A stretch of DNA of 64,000 bases from JAMXLO01 sp036265005 (GCA_036265005.1 DATAPW010000320.1:4266-68265), one strand, 5' to 3'; positions 24,735 to 33,607 are shown, counted from the first letter of the stretch. Made by a program: numbers and translations. The notes: generated by a model from the sequence alone, not told the origin.

Positions 24735-25793
24735 ATGCCAACGCTCAACGTCCTGACCATCCAACGCATCAACAGCGCGGACCGCGCCAGGATCGCGGCG
24801 GTCGATCCCGCGGTGCGGTTGACCGACGCCGGCGGCTGGTTCGATGGCGAATACCGCGAGACCTGGCCGGCCTTCACGGCTTCTCGCTACCTGGCACCCG
24901 GCGCGGACGGTTCAGGAACCCGCGAGGAACGCGACCGCCTGCTGGCAGATGCCGAAGTCATCGTCGGCGGTTGGCCATTTCCGCTCGATCTGCGCGCCAG
25001 GGCGCGAAGGCTGAAATGGTTTCATCAACGCCCGGCCGGCGCCAGCAATCTGCTGAAGGGCGACCTGTGGGGCAGCGATGTCGTCGTGACAACCTCGCGC
25101 GGCGCCGGCAACACGTTGGCCATCGCGGAGTACGCCATCGCCGGCATCCTGCACGCCGCCAAAGGATTGCATCGCGCCGCCGTCGACCGGGATGCCACCG
25201 CATTCAATGCCCGCGCCTACCGGCCGCTGCTGCTGGCAGGCAAGACCGCGCTCATCGTCGGCGCCGGCGGCATCGGGCTCCAGGTCGGCAGGCTGTGCGC
25301 CGCACTCGGCATGCGCGTTGTCGGCACACGCCGCCACCCACAGCCCGACCAGTCACTGCCGCCGGGCTTCACCGAGCTTGGTGGCGCAAACGACCTCGAC
25401 GGCTTCCTGCCGGACAGCGATGTCGTGGTGATCTGCTGCCAATGGACGCCGGAGACGAACCGCCTGTTCAACCACGACCGGTTCGCCGCGATGAAGGCTG
25501 GCAGCGTGCTGGTCAATGTCGCGCGAGGTGAAATCGTCGATGAGGATGCGCTGGCCGACGCATTGCGGCGTGACCATTTGCGCGGCGTCGTCCTCGATGT
25601 CTATGTCGGGGAGTTCGAACGTCCGCCGCCGGTCCAGCTCTGGTCCGATCCGCGGGTGCTGATCACGCCGCACACGTCCGGCAACAGTGATCAGGACCTG
25701 CATGGCGGCATCGACATCTTCTGCGACAATCTGCGCGCCTACCTCGATGGCAGGCCGCTGCGGAATGTGATCGATTGGGACAGGGGCTACTGA
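24735..25793 (+). CDS. D-isomer 2-hydroxyacid dehydrogenase
   Basis: A 352-residue D-2-hydroxyacid dehydrogenase. The Rossmann loop is VGAGGIGLQVGRL, followed by GTRRHP at the NAD(P)-phosphate site, which suggests NADP(H). The catalytic arginine is in VNVARGEIVDEDAL, a glutamate is in the VLDVYVGEFE segment, and the catalytic histidine is in ITPHTSGNSDQD. This resembles the GhrA/glyoxylate-hydroxypyruvate reductase side of the family. It follows an LLM gene by 29 bases and precedes an epimerase-type gene by 34 bases. Confidence 0.85.
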   Translation: MPTLNVLTIQRINSADRARIAAVDPAVRLTDAGGWFDGEYRETWPAFTASRYLAPGADGSGTREERDRLLADAEVIVGGWPFPLDLRARARRLKWFHQRPAGASNLLKGDLWGSDVVVTTSRGAGNTLAIAEYAIAGILHAAKGLHRAAVDRDATAFNARAYRPLLLAGKTALIVGAGGIGLQVGRLCAALGMRVVGTRRHPQPDQSLPPGFTELGGANDLDGFLPDSDVVVICCQWTPETNRLFNHDRFAAMKAGSVLVNVARGEIVDEDALADALRRDHLRGVVLDVYVGEFERPPPVQLWSDPRVLITPHTSGNSDQDLHGGIDIFCDNLRAYLDGRPLRNVIDWDRGY

Positions 25794-25827
25794 AAACCTT
25801 CCCCTGTGCAGCGCAGGAGACCGAGCA

Positions 25828-26640
25828 ATGATCGACCCACTGACCGACCGAGTGCTGATCACCGGCGCGGCAGGCGCCATCGGCACGGCATTGCGCAACG
25901 GGTTGCGTGCCGATTGGCGGCACCTGCGGCTGACCGACGCGAAGCCGATCGCCAATGCCACCCCCAACGAGGAATGCATCGTCACCGACATCGGCGACCG
26001 CGCCGCGATCGAGCGCATGATGGACGGTGTTGCGGCGGTCGTGCATCTCGCCGGCGTCGGCGGCGACTACACGCTGGACGATTTGTTCCGCGTCAACGCG
26101 CGCGGCCTGTTCGAGGTGTTCGAAGCAGCGCGGCTGGCGGATGTCCAGCGCATCGTGTTCGCATCGAGCAACCACGCATTCGGCTGCTACCCGATCAGCG
26201 AACCGGTCTCGCCCGCGCTGCCGCCTCGGCCGGACAGCCTTTACGGCACGTTCAAGGCCTGGGGTGAGACCATGCTGCGCTGCTATTTCGACCGCCACGG
26301 CATCCGTTCCGTGTCGCTGCGCATCGGCACCTACCGCACACTTCCGATCGACCAGCGCTCCCTGGCGACCTGGCTGTCGCCCGCCGACGTGGCGCAACTG
26401 GTGGACCTGTCGCTGCGGCATCCCGATCCAGGCTGCCTGGTGGTGAACGGCTACTCCAATAATACGCGCATCAAGACGCATGATCCCAACTGGCAATTTC
26501 TCGGCTACCGCCCGCGCGACAACGCCGAGGACCACGTTGACATGCTGCGCGGCAAGGGCATCGATGTGGACGGTCCATGGGAGTGGCCCGAGCATGGCGG
26601 CTCGCACGCCCGCGCATCGGAGCGCCCGCCGCGCCGCTGA
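25828..26640 (+). CDS. NAD-dependent epimerase/dehydratase, uronate-dehydrogenase-like
   Basis: A 270-residue extended-SDR protein. The cofactor motif ITGAAGAIG lies at 11-19, HLAGVGGDYTLDDLF at about 73-87, then ASSNHAFGCYP, and YGTFK gives the Tyr-x3-Lys pair. ASSNH..G.YP, PRPDSLYG and SLRIGTYR are hallmarks of uronate dehydrogenase and its relatives, which oxidise galacturonate or glucuronate to the lactone. Similarity does not prove that substrate. The end of the protein is rich in charged residues and is probably a loose tail. Confidence 0.75.
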   Translation: MIDPLTDRVLITGAAGAIGTALRNGLRADWRHLRLTDAKPIANATPNEECIVTDIGDRAAIERMMDGVAAVVHLAGVGGDYTLDDLFRVNARGLFEVFEAARLADVQRIVFASSNHAFGCYPISEPVSPALPPRPDSLYGTFKAWGETMLRCYFDRHGIRSVSLRIGTYRTLPIDQRSLATWLSPADVAQLVDLSLRHPDPGCLVVNGYSNNTRIKTHDPNWQFLGYRPRDNAEDHVDMLRGKGIDVDGPWEWPEHGGSHARASERPPRR

Positions 26641-26704
26641 CGTTGGACGCGGGCGGGCTTTGCCGGCAACATGGCACAATAAGAAACCGACACAGGGGAC
26701 CCGC

Positions 26705-27715
26705 ATGGGCAGCCGGAACAATGGCGTGACGAAACGGGCCTGCGCGGCCGCGGTGATGCTGCTGACAGTCGCGATAAGTGCGCGGGCGCAGACCACCGTG
26801 CAGGCGCCGCCCCCGAAACTGGATTTCGCCGGCTCGGTCACCTGGTACGGCATGGTTCCAATCATGGTCGCGGTGGACAAGGGCTATTTCAAGGAACAGG
26901 ACCTGGACGTGACGTACCAGGTGATCCTCGCCTCGGGCGATAGGCTGGCTTCGATCACCGCGGGTTCCACCGCGTTCAGCAATCTTGGCCGCACTGCGAT
27001 CATTCCGGCAATGGCGCGCGGCGATACCAGCTTCTACTTCTTCGCCAACATCGACGATTCACCGGGCAACGAAGGCTGCTGGGCGCGTCCCGGCTTTGCC
27101 TCGTTCAAGGACCTGCGCGGCAAGAAGGTCGCCGCCAATACCTCGGCGCAGATCACCATGAACGGGCTGCTGGAAACCCAGGGCATGACCGAAAAGGACG
27201 TGCAGTTCGCCAACCTGCCGCCCAACGAGATGGCGCCGGCCTTGTCGAAAGGCGATGTCGATGCTGCCTGCGTCTGGCAGCCATTCCTCGACGGCCTGAA
27301 AAAGGCAGTCCCCGACGGCAAACTTCTGGGCACCGACATGGACACGCCGAACTACCAGAAATTCAAGTCCATGGCGTCGCCCGACATCATGATCATCTCG
27401 CGCAAGCTGGTGGACGAACATCCGGACCAGGCGCGCAAGCTGGCGATTGCGGTGTTCCGCGGCGTGGACTTCACGCTGGAGAAGCCCGAGGAAGCCGCGA
27501 AGACGGTGGCGCATTACTTCCGCCAGCCACCCGAGCAGGTGCTGGAAGCCATGAAGTCGTTCACGTACTACGGCATGAAGGATTGGCAGGAACATACCAA
27601 GCAGCACACCGCACAGATGCAGTTTCTGGCGCAGTGGCTGTACGACAACAAGAAGATCCCGACGATGCCGGACGTCGCGAAGTGGGAGAACACCTCCTTC
27701 ATGCCGCCGCAATAG
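26705..27715 (+). CDS. NMT1/TauA-type ABC substrate-binding protein
   Basis: A 336-residue periplasmic binding protein with a signal peptide of about 28 residues ending ISARA/Q. The body is the NMT1/SsuA fold: SVTWYGMVPIMVAVDKGYFKEQDLDV, then ASGDRLASITAGSTAFSN, LRGKKVAANTSAQITMNG and GDVDAACVWQPFLD. Relatives bind sulfonates, nitrate, pyrimidine precursors or aromatic acids. The ATG has GGGGA upstream. It is followed after four bases by the permease gene, then the ATPase, giving a complete importer. Confidence 0.9.
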   Translation: MGSRNNGVTKRACAAAVMLLTVAISARAQTTVQAPPPKLDFAGSVTWYGMVPIMVAVDKGYFKEQDLDVTYQVILASGDRLASITAGSTAFSNLGRTAIIPAMARGDTSFYFFANIDDSPGNEGCWARPGFASFKDLRGKKVAANTSAQITMNGLLETQGMTEKDVQFANLPPNEMAPALSKGDVDAACVWQPFLDGLKKAVPDGKLLGTDMDTPNYQKFKSMASPDIMIISRKLVDEHPDQARKLAIAVFRGVDFTLEKPEEAAKTVAHYFRQPPEQVLEAMKSFTYYGMKDWQEHTKQHTAQMQFLAQWLYDNKKIPTMPDVAKWENTSFMPPQ

Positions 27716-27719
27716 GCGC

Positions 27720-28544
27720 ATGGACGGCAGCGCGCAGAGGGTGACGGGCGCGGCGGCAGAACAGCCGCGCCGGTTGCGTATGCGCATCTCGGCTGCGTTG
27801 GTCATCAAGGTTGCATCGGTTTGCAGTTTCCTGCTCGCCTGGCAACTTGCCACCACCACGGGACTGATCTCGCCGCTGTTCCTGCCATCACCGGGACAAA
27901 TCGTCGCGCAGGCCCAGGAACTGATCGCCAATGGCGAACTTTGGAGCTCAGTGCTGATCTCTTCGCAGCGCGTATTCGCCGGCTTCGTGCTTGCCGGGCT
28001 GGTAGCGGTACCGCTGGGCGTCATCATGGCGGTATGGTGGCCGGCGAAAGCCATCGTCGATCCGTTCGTGTCGCTGCTGCGGCCGCTGCCTTCCATCACC
28101 TGGATTCCCCTCACCATCCTGTGGCTCGGCATCGGCGAACAGCAGAAGGTGGCTATCGTCTTCCTTGGTTCGTGGATCTATATCCTGTTCTACACGCTGG
28201 CGTCCGTGCAGCGAGTCGATCCACTTTTGATCCGCGCCGCGCGCAACCTGGGCGCCAGGGACTTCGCCGTGATGTGGCAGGTCATCCTGCCGGCGGCGCT
28301 GCCCGGCATCATCGCAGGATTGAAGATCACGCTGGCGATCTCGTGGTCCTGCGTGCTGTCGGCGGAACTGGTGGCGGCGCAATCGGGTCTCGGAGCGCTG
28401 ATCTGGCAAGGCAAGGACTGGGGAAACCTGCCGCTGGTGCTGGTCGGCATGGTCGCCATCTCGATCACCGTGCTGATCGCCGACGTTATCGCCGATCGCA
28501 TCGCACACCTGCTGCTGCCATGGGAGCGGCACCGCCGCGGTTGA
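27720..28544 (+). CDS. ABC importer permease (SsuC/TauC type)
   Basis: A 274-residue inner-membrane permease with about six helices. The EAA-like loop is RAARNLGARDFAVMWQVILPAALPGIIAGLKI, the usual coupling site for SsuB/TauB ATPases. It also has LLRPLPSITWIPLTILWLGIGEQQK, conserved across taurine and alkanesulfonate importers. The gene starts four bases after the binding-protein stop and its stop overlaps the ATPase start (TGATG), giving tight translational coupling. An ATG a few codons later is also possible. Confidence 0.9.
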   Translation: MDGSAQRVTGAAAEQPRRLRMRISAALVIKVASVCSFLLAWQLATTTGLISPLFLPSPGQIVAQAQELIANGELWSSVLISSQRVFAGFVLAGLVAVPLGVIMAVWWPAKAIVDPFVSLLRPLPSITWIPLTILWLGIGEQQKVAIVFLGSWIYILFYTLASVQRVDPLLIRAARNLGARDFAVMWQVILPAALPGIIAGLKITLAISWSCVLSAELVAAQSGLGALIWQGKDWGNLPLVLVGMVAISITVLIADVIADRIAHLLLPWERHRRG

Positions 28545-29344
28545 TGCCGACGATCCTCAGCGCGGAACACGTGACCCGGACATTCTCGATCGGCCGCGGG
28601 CCGGACGTGGTGGCCGTGCACGACTTCTCATTGCAGGTGGAAGAGGGCGAATTCATCTGCCTGCTTGGCGCCTCCGGTTGCGGCAAGTCCACCATGCTGA
28701 ACATGTTCGCCGGCTTCATCCAGCCGACGCAGGGACGCGTGCTGCTGCGCGGCGAGCCGATCACGCGGGTGGAACCGCGCTGCGGCGTGGTGTTTCAGTC
28801 CTATGCGCTGTTCCCGTGGAAGACGGTGCAGGGCAACGTGGAGTTCGGCCTGCGCATGCAGCGCGTGCCCGCCGATGAACGCCGCCGCCGCGCCGCGCGC
28901 TTCATCGAACTGGTGAAGCTGCAAGGCTTCGAACGCCACTATCCGGTGGAGCTGTCGGGCGGGATGCAGCAGCGCGTAACGCTGGCACGCATCCTGGCGG
29001 CCGATCCCGAAGTGCTGCTGATGGACGAACCGTTCGCCGCGCTGGATGCGATGACGCGACAGGAGATGCAGGAGGAGCTGCTGCGCATCCAGGAGGAGAG
29101 TCGGAAAACCGTCGTGTTCATCACCCACAGCATCGACGAGGCGATCATTCTCGCCGACCGCATCGTGGTGATGTCGGCGCGGCCGGGACGGGTGAAGGCG
29201 ATCCTGCAGAACACGCTGCCGCGACCGCGCCATGTGTCGATCCAGCTGTCGCCCGACTACGCCGCGCTGAAGGCAGAGATCTGGGCCCTGGTCGAGAGCG
29301 AGGTGCATCGCCATGATGGCGACACGCGTCGGACACCCCGATAG
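28544..29344 (+). CDS. ABC importer ATPase (SsuB/TauB type)
   Basis: A 266-residue ATPase starting at the ATG that overlaps the permease stop. It has Walker A GASGCGKST at about 42-50, a Q-loop in FQSYALFPWKTV, signature LSGGMQQRV, Walker B LLMDEPFAALD and ITHSIDEAI. The C-terminal end RHVSIQLSPDY is standard for the NitT/TauT group. It ends four bases from the end of a convergent LysR gene. Confidence 0.9.
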   Translation: MPTILSAEHVTRTFSIGRGPDVVAVHDFSLQVEEGEFICLLGASGCGKSTMLNMFAGFIQPTQGRVLLRGEPITRVEPRCGVVFQSYALFPWKTVQGNVEFGLRMQRVPADERRRRAARFIELVKLQGFERHYPVELSGGMQQRVTLARILAADPEVLLMDEPFAALDAMTRQEMQEELLRIQEESRKTVVFITHSIDEAIILADRIVVMSARPGRVKAILQNTLPRPRHVSIQLSPDYAALKAEIWALVESEVHRHDGDTRRTPR

Positions 29345-29348
29345 CGCC

Positions 29349-30272
29349 CTAGGCGATCATCCGCCCCGGCCAAGTGCCCGCACGAGTCAGATCGCGCGCC
29401 ACGCCGCAGATGGTTTGATGGAACGCCTCCAGGATATCCGATCGCGGGGTCGCACTCGCCCGCACGATCGCCAGCGGCCACCAGGCACGCGGCCGAAAGC
29501 ACAGTGCCGCGACCTCACCACGCGCCAGCTCACCAGCAAAGGCCCCCTGCGTCAGCAGGCTGCACCCCACGCCGGCGCGGATCAGCGCGCGGATCATCAA
29601 ATGATCATCGACCTCGGCGCGGATAGTCAACGTGATGCCGGTACGCGCCACCCAGTTGTCCAGCAACCGGCGTGACGCGTTCGGCCGGCTCGGGAGGATC
29701 AGCGGAATATCCGCAAGATCCGCGATGCGCAGATGTTCGCGGCCGGTCGGCATGGTATCGGGACGGCCGACCAGGAACACCTCCTCGTTCAGCAATGGGG
29801 TGATCTCGAAGCCCTTTTGCGGCAGCGGATCGTGCAGGCAGGCGAGGTCCACCTGATCGCGGATCAACCATTCATGGATGTGTCCGGAAAACCCGCCCGC
29901 CAGTTTCAGGAACACATTCGGGTAGCGCGCACCGAACCGTTGCACCAGCGCGGGAACCAGGAAATGTGCCGCGGCCGGCGGGACCGCGAAGGCGATGCTG
30001 CCGGATGGACCCTGCACGCCGCTGCGAATTTCGATCCGCGCCTGGTCCAGTTCGCGCAGTACGGTGTGGCAGCGCTTGAGCAGGACGGCGCCGGCTTGGG
30101 TCAGGCTGACCCCATGGGCGTGGCGGCGGAACAATTTAACGCCGATCTCGTCCTCAAGCTTGCCGATCTGCCGGCTGATCGCGGGCTGCGATATGCGCAG
30201 CAGTTCCGCTCCGCGACTATAGCTGCCGCATTCAGCGACGGTCTGGAAATAGCGCAGCGCCCGCGTTTCCAT
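29349..30272 (-). CDS. LysR-family transcriptional regulator
   Basis: A 307-residue LysR protein with METRALRYFQTVAECGSYSRGAELLRISQPAISRQI as the N-terminal HTH. The effector domain includes GSIAFAVPPAAAHFLVPALV, similar to the Nac/Cbl-like group of LysR proteins that respond to nitrogen or sulfur starvation. ATG 30272 is chosen; the open frame extends 20 codons further. It is divergent from an LLM oxidoreductase with a 107-base shared region, and convergent with the importer operon, so it may control either set. Confidence 0.9.
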   Translation of the reverse strand: METRALRYFQTVAECGSYSRGAELLRISQPAISRQIGKLEDEIGVKLFRRHAHGVSLTQAGAVLLKRCHTVLRELDQARIEIRSGVQGPSGSIAFAVPPAAAHFLVPALVQRFGARYPNVFLKLAGGFSGHIHEWLIRDQVDLACLHDPLPQKGFEITPLLNEEVFLVGRPDTMPTGREHLRIADLADIPLILPSRPNASRRLLDNWVARTGITLTIRAEVDDHLMIRALIRAGVGCSLLTQGAFAGELARGEVAALCFRPRAWWPLAIVRASATPRSDILEAFHQTICGVARDLTRAGTWPGRMIA

Positions 30273-30289
30273 GGCCGGGAATGATCCAA

Positions 30290-30306
30290 CAATCTGGTTA
30301 TGATTG
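30290..30306. promoter_or_regulatory. Candidate LysR binding dyad (CAATC-N7-GATTG)
   Basis: A perfect 5-bp inverted repeat in the divergent region between the LysR start (30272) and the LLM start (30380), in AT-rich sequence that also carries a GCATGTTATGC stretch just downstream. The size and position fit an autoregulatory LysR site. No direct support. Confidence 0.4.
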
Positions 30307-30379
30307 CTATGCATGTTATGCCTTGGACGCAAGGCCCGCCTCCCCGTACGGTCGCTTGGCGACCGGGAGACAAGAGAAA

Positions 30380-31441
30380 ATGAAATTCGGCCTGTTGAGC
30401 CAGATTCAGGTGCCGAGGCCCTGGGACGAGGGCACCGAACGCAACGTCTACTGGCAGAACCTCGACCATGTGGTGGCGGCCGAGCATGCAGGGTTCAGCC
30501 ATTTCTGGCTGACCGAACAGCACTTCTTTGCGGAGATCGGCCATTGCGCCTGCCCGGAGATGTTCCTCGCCGCGGTATCGCAGCGGACGCAAACGATCCG
30601 GCTGGGCTTCGCGGTAATTCTGATGCCCTGCCACAACCCGTTCATGATCGCGGAACGTGTCGCAACGCTGGATGTATTGTCCAACGGCCGCTGTGAATTC
30701 GGCGCCGGACGCGGCACCGCGGCTTACGTCGTGGAGGGATTGGGGTTCAATTCCGATGCCGAGTACGGCCGCGAGGTCGGGCGCGAGGCGCTCGAGGCGG
30801 TGGTGCAGATGCTCGAGCAGGAGCATTTTCCCGGGTACAAGAGCCAGCATTTCGACCTGCCGGCGCGTCAGGTGGTGCCTCGCGCCATTCAGCGTCCGCA
30901 TCCTCCGCTGTGGTTCGCTGCTTCCAACCTCGAGACGTTCGAGCGCGCCGGCGCAGCCGGCGTCGGTGTGCTTGGCGTCACCCGCTACACGCATGCCGAG
31001 ATCAAGCCGCACGTCGCGGCCTATCGCGCCGCGATCAGGACCGCGACGCCGATCGGGCGTTTCGTCAACGACCACGCCGGGGTGTTTGCCATCGGCTGCG
31101 TGCACGACGATGACCGGATCGGACGCGAGGTCGGCTGTGCGGCGGCGCGGTTCTATTACGGCGACAACGATGCCGAGTTGAACCACGTGCGGTTCGGTTC
31201 GTCCGAGGGTGTGGCACGGATCAAGGCGCGCATGGCGTCATACAGCGACGACGATATACTGGAGAGCGGCATGGCGATCGGTGGCAATGCCGACACGGTG
31301 TGCCGCCAGGTGGAGCGCTGGGCGGAGACCGGGATCGACCAGATGATCTTCATGTTCCAGATTGGCCACACCACGCACGATCAGATCATGCGTTCGATCG
31401 AGATCGTGGGGGAAAAGGTGATTCCGCGGTTTGCGGATTGA
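30380..31441 (+). CDS. LLM-class flavin-dependent oxidoreductase
   Basis: A 353-residue luciferase-like monooxygenase, longer than the two at 22.8-24.7 kb. It starts at ATG 30380 (MKFGLLSQIQVPRPWDEGTER); the frame is open further up but through the control region. It has FSHFWLTEQHFFAEIGHC, LGFAVILMPCHNPFMIAERVATLD and CEFGAGRGTAAYVVEGLGF, typical of the bacterial luciferase alkanal-monooxygenase subgroup. An M24-type gene follows after only six bases. It is divergent from a LysR gene that probably controls it. Confidence 0.9.
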   Translation: MKFGLLSQIQVPRPWDEGTERNVYWQNLDHVVAAEHAGFSHFWLTEQHFFAEIGHCACPEMFLAAVSQRTQTIRLGFAVILMPCHNPFMIAERVATLDVLSNGRCEFGAGRGTAAYVVEGLGFNSDAEYGREVGREALEAVVQMLEQEHFPGYKSQHFDLPARQVVPRAIQRPHPPLWFAASNLETFERAGAAGVGVLGVTRYTHAEIKPHVAAYRAAIRTATPIGRFVNDHAGVFAIGCVHDDDRIGREVGCAAARFYYGDNDAELNHVRFGSSEGVARIKARMASYSDDDILESGMAIGGNADTVCRQVERWAETGIDQMIFMFQIGHTTHDQIMRSIEIVGEKVIPRFAD

Positions 31442-31447
31442 TCTGTC

Positions 31448-32605
31448 ATGTCGAAGCACGACTTCCCGTCAGAAGAATTCACTGCCCGCCAGGCTCGCGC
31501 GCGCGACGCGATCGGCGCTGCGGGATTGGACTGGCTGATTGTCATCCATCCCATGTCGCTGCACTGGCTGATCGGCACCGAGGCCAAGAGCTACCAGGCG
31601 TTCCAGTGCCTGCTGTTCTCCGCAAAGCCCGGGCCGCTGGTCGTGCTCACCCGCCACTCCGAGCGGTGCGAGTTCGTCGAGGACTCGCTGGCGGACGAAG
31701 TCATCGGCTGGGGTGGCGCCGAACCGGAAGATCCGATCGAAGCATTCCGCGTGCTGGCTGATCGGCTGGGCCTGCGGGGCGCCCGTGTGGGCCTGGAAAC
31801 GCCGCCCTATTATCTGCATCCGCATCAGTATGTGCGGGTGCAGGATCTGCTCGGCCGCGCGCTGGTTGCCGAGCCGTCCAACCTGATCCATCAACTCAAG
31901 CAGGTGAAATCGCCGCGCGAGATCGCGCTGATCCGCGAGTCGGCGCGCATTGCCGACGTCGCGATGGCCGCGTGTATCGGCAGCGTGGCTGAGGGACGCA
32001 CGGAACTGGAGGTCGCTGCCGCCGTCTACCAGAGTTTGCTCTCGCAAGGCAGTTCGCTGCCGTCCAGCGCGATCAACCTGGTCACCGGGGAGCGCTGCGG
32101 CTTCGCGCATGGCGCGCCGACGTTGCGCCGGCTGCGACGCGGCGATCCGGGCAATGTGGAATTCGGTGCGGCCTGTAAGCGCTACACCAAGACGATCGGA
32201 CGGCAGTTCAACCTGGGACCCCCTTCGCCGCGTGTGCGCGACATTTTCGCCATCGTCCGCGCCGCCTTCGACGCATGCTTGGCGGAGATTCATGACGGCG
32301 TGCCGGCCATCGTGCCGCACGACGCCGCGAAACGTGTGATCGCCCAGGCCGGCATGGATCGCTATCGGCTGCACACCACAGGCTATTCCATTGGCGCCGG
32401 CGTGCCGCCATCGTGGGGCGAACCGCTCAACATGTTCGGCGGCAGCAAGGATGTGCTGCGCGCCGGCATGGTGGTGTCGATCGAACCGCCGGTGTTCATC
32501 GCCGAGGAGCGCATCGGTGCGCGGATCATCGACAACGTATTGGTCACCGAGAGCGGCGCTGAGTTGCTGTCCGGCTATACGCGTGACCTCATCGTCGTGG
32601 ATTAG
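31448..32605 (+). CDS. M24 family protein (creatinase/ectoine-hydrolase-like) lacking metal ligands
   Basis: A 385-residue two-domain 'pita-bread' protein. The N-terminal creatinase domain covers about 10-150 and the M24 domain about 155-385. The catalytic-site histidines H221 (FAHG) and H309 (LHTTGYSIG) and E346 (SIEPPVF) are kept. The two metal aspartates of aminopeptidase P are replaced (E238 in VEFG and T249 in YTKTIGR), and the last glutamate by I361. That pattern belongs to metal-independent creatinase and DoeA-type ectoine hydrolases rather than Xaa-Pro peptidases. It is co-transcribed with the LLM gene, so it may hydrolyse a C-N bond in the same catabolic route. Confidence 0.8.
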   Translation: MSKHDFPSEEFTARQARARDAIGAAGLDWLIVIHPMSLHWLIGTEAKSYQAFQCLLFSAKPGPLVVLTRHSERCEFVEDSLADEVIGWGGAEPEDPIEAFRVLADRLGLRGARVGLETPPYYLHPHQYVRVQDLLGRALVAEPSNLIHQLKQVKSPREIALIRESARIADVAMAACIGSVAEGRTELEVAAAVYQSLLSQGSSLPSSAINLVTGERCGFAHGAPTLRRLRRGDPGNVEFGAACKRYTKTIGRQFNLGPPSPRVRDIFAIVRAAFDACLAEIHDGVPAIVPHDAAKRVIAQAGMDRYRLHTTGYSIGAGVPPSWGEPLNMFGGSKDVLRAGMVVSIEPPVFIAEERIGARIIDNVLVTESGAELLSGYTRDLIVVD

Positions 32606-32622
32606 GACGGGTCGGCAGGACA

Positions 32623-32726
32623 ATGAACATGGCATCGCGGCTGGCGACGACGCTCGGTGGGCTGAGGTTGCCCAACCCGGTGCTCTGCGGCTTTGGCGAG
32701 CCGGTGATGACCAAAGCCGGCCGCGC
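32623..32726 (+). pseudogene. 5' fragment of a dihydroorotate dehydrogenase-like gene
   Basis: The N-terminus MASRLATTLGGLRLPNPVLCGFGEPVMTKAG closely resembles the start of dihydroorotate dehydrogenase/PreA-type TIM-barrel proteins (LATTLGGL.LPNPV..ASGEP). After about residue 30 the frame reads arginine-rich nonsense and stops near 32814. It has an AGGACA site. The rest of the gene (about 300 residues) is missing and a family B repeat follows at 32833, so a deletion or recombination at the repeat probably removed it. Confidence 0.6.
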
Positions 32727-32832
32727 GGCTGATGCGCGGCAGGGATATGGCAATCAGGTCGAGAACCGGGACGTTGGCAGGGGTTCGTGCCGGCGGAGCC
32801 AGCGGTCGGCCTGAATCGAAACGCTGCAGGAT

Positions 32833-32859
32833 GATGGGTTTCGCTGCGCTCTACCCATC
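32833..32859. repeat. Family B palindromic repeat, copy 2 (short)
   Basis: A short form of the element: GATGGGT at 32833-32839 is the reverse complement of ACCCATC at 32853-32859, with TTCGCTGCGCTCT between. It lies directly after the truncated dihydroorotate dehydrogenase-like gene, in the gap before an HD protein gene on the other strand. Confidence 0.75.
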
Positions 32860-32919
32860 GCGACCGGCAGATATCGGGCTATTCCCGACACAACCACCGC
32901 CTCGCCTGGGCGCTGCGTG

Positions 32920-33597
32920 CTACTCGGCGGCCTTCTGCATTTCGTCGGCCAGCCGCCGCACCCGCAGGATCGGGTTCGGCCGCAGCGATTCCGGCGTCAG
33001 CAGACCTAGGGCGCCGGCTACCGACCAATACGCGTGGTCGGCATGGCGCACGATCATACATTCGGACGACACGCCGATATGCTGGCCCTCCAGCGAGTGC
33101 GCGCAGGCGATGTGCGCGATCTCCTCGGGCAAACCCACCGTCAGGCACACATACGTTCCGAAGACGGTGTGGCGCAGCGTCGGCTGGCCGGTGGCCGACG
33201 GGTCCTCCGCCCAGCGCGCCTGGTTCTCCGGATCGAACTCGTAGCACTTGCCAACGTCGTGACACAGCGCGCCGGTCAGCACCACGTCGCGGTCGATGCA
33301 CACCTCCGGCCGCTGGGCGATGAACGCATCGGCGATCTGCATCGCCAGCCGGGCGACGCCACGCAGATGGTCAGCCTGCGAACCGCGCTTCAGCACGTTC
33401 ATGCCCGGATTGCCGCCCGGCGGGATGGCGCTGATCCGCCCGAAGCTGGAGTGAGACAGCGCGAATGCCCACGCCTCGATCGCCTTGCGCCGCAGGTCGG
33501 CGTTGCCGATATCCGACAGTTCCGGCAGATCTTCCGCCACCGTCCGGCGCAGTGCGTCGGTGATGGGGCGTTGCTGCTTCAGATAGTGCAGGCTCAT
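32920..33597 (-). CDS. HD-domain phosphohydrolase family protein
   Basis: A 225-residue protein with an HD metal-dependent hydrolase domain. The ligands are visible as H77 (QADHLRGVARLA), the HD pair H113-D114 (CHDVGK), H143 (LRHTVFG), H167 (CAHSLEG), and D187 in RHADH. This is the layout of small nucleotide or polyphosphate hydrolases. A conserved FGRISAIPPGGNPGMNVLKRG segment precedes the HD core, and the ending is ordinary. It follows a family-5 binding protein gene by 10 bases on the same strand and may belong to its transcript. Substrate unknown. Confidence 0.75.
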   Translation of the reverse strand: MSLHYLKQQRPITDALRRTVAEDLPELSDIGNADLRRKAIEAWAFALSHSSFGRISAIPPGGNPGMNVLKRGSQADHLRGVARLAMQIADAFIAQRPEVCIDRDVVLTGALCHDVGKCYEFDPENQARWAEDPSATGQPTLRHTVFGTYVCLTVGLPEEIAHIACAHSLEGQHIGVSSECMIVRHADHAYWSVAGALGLLTPESLRPNPILRVRRLADEMQKAAE

Positions 33598-33607
33598 CGC
33601 TCGCCTC

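Noticed and set aside
32815..32919. Continuation of the dihydroorotate-dehydrogenase-like gene in another frame
   Set aside because: No further similarity could be read in any frame up to the family B repeat and the HD gene end.
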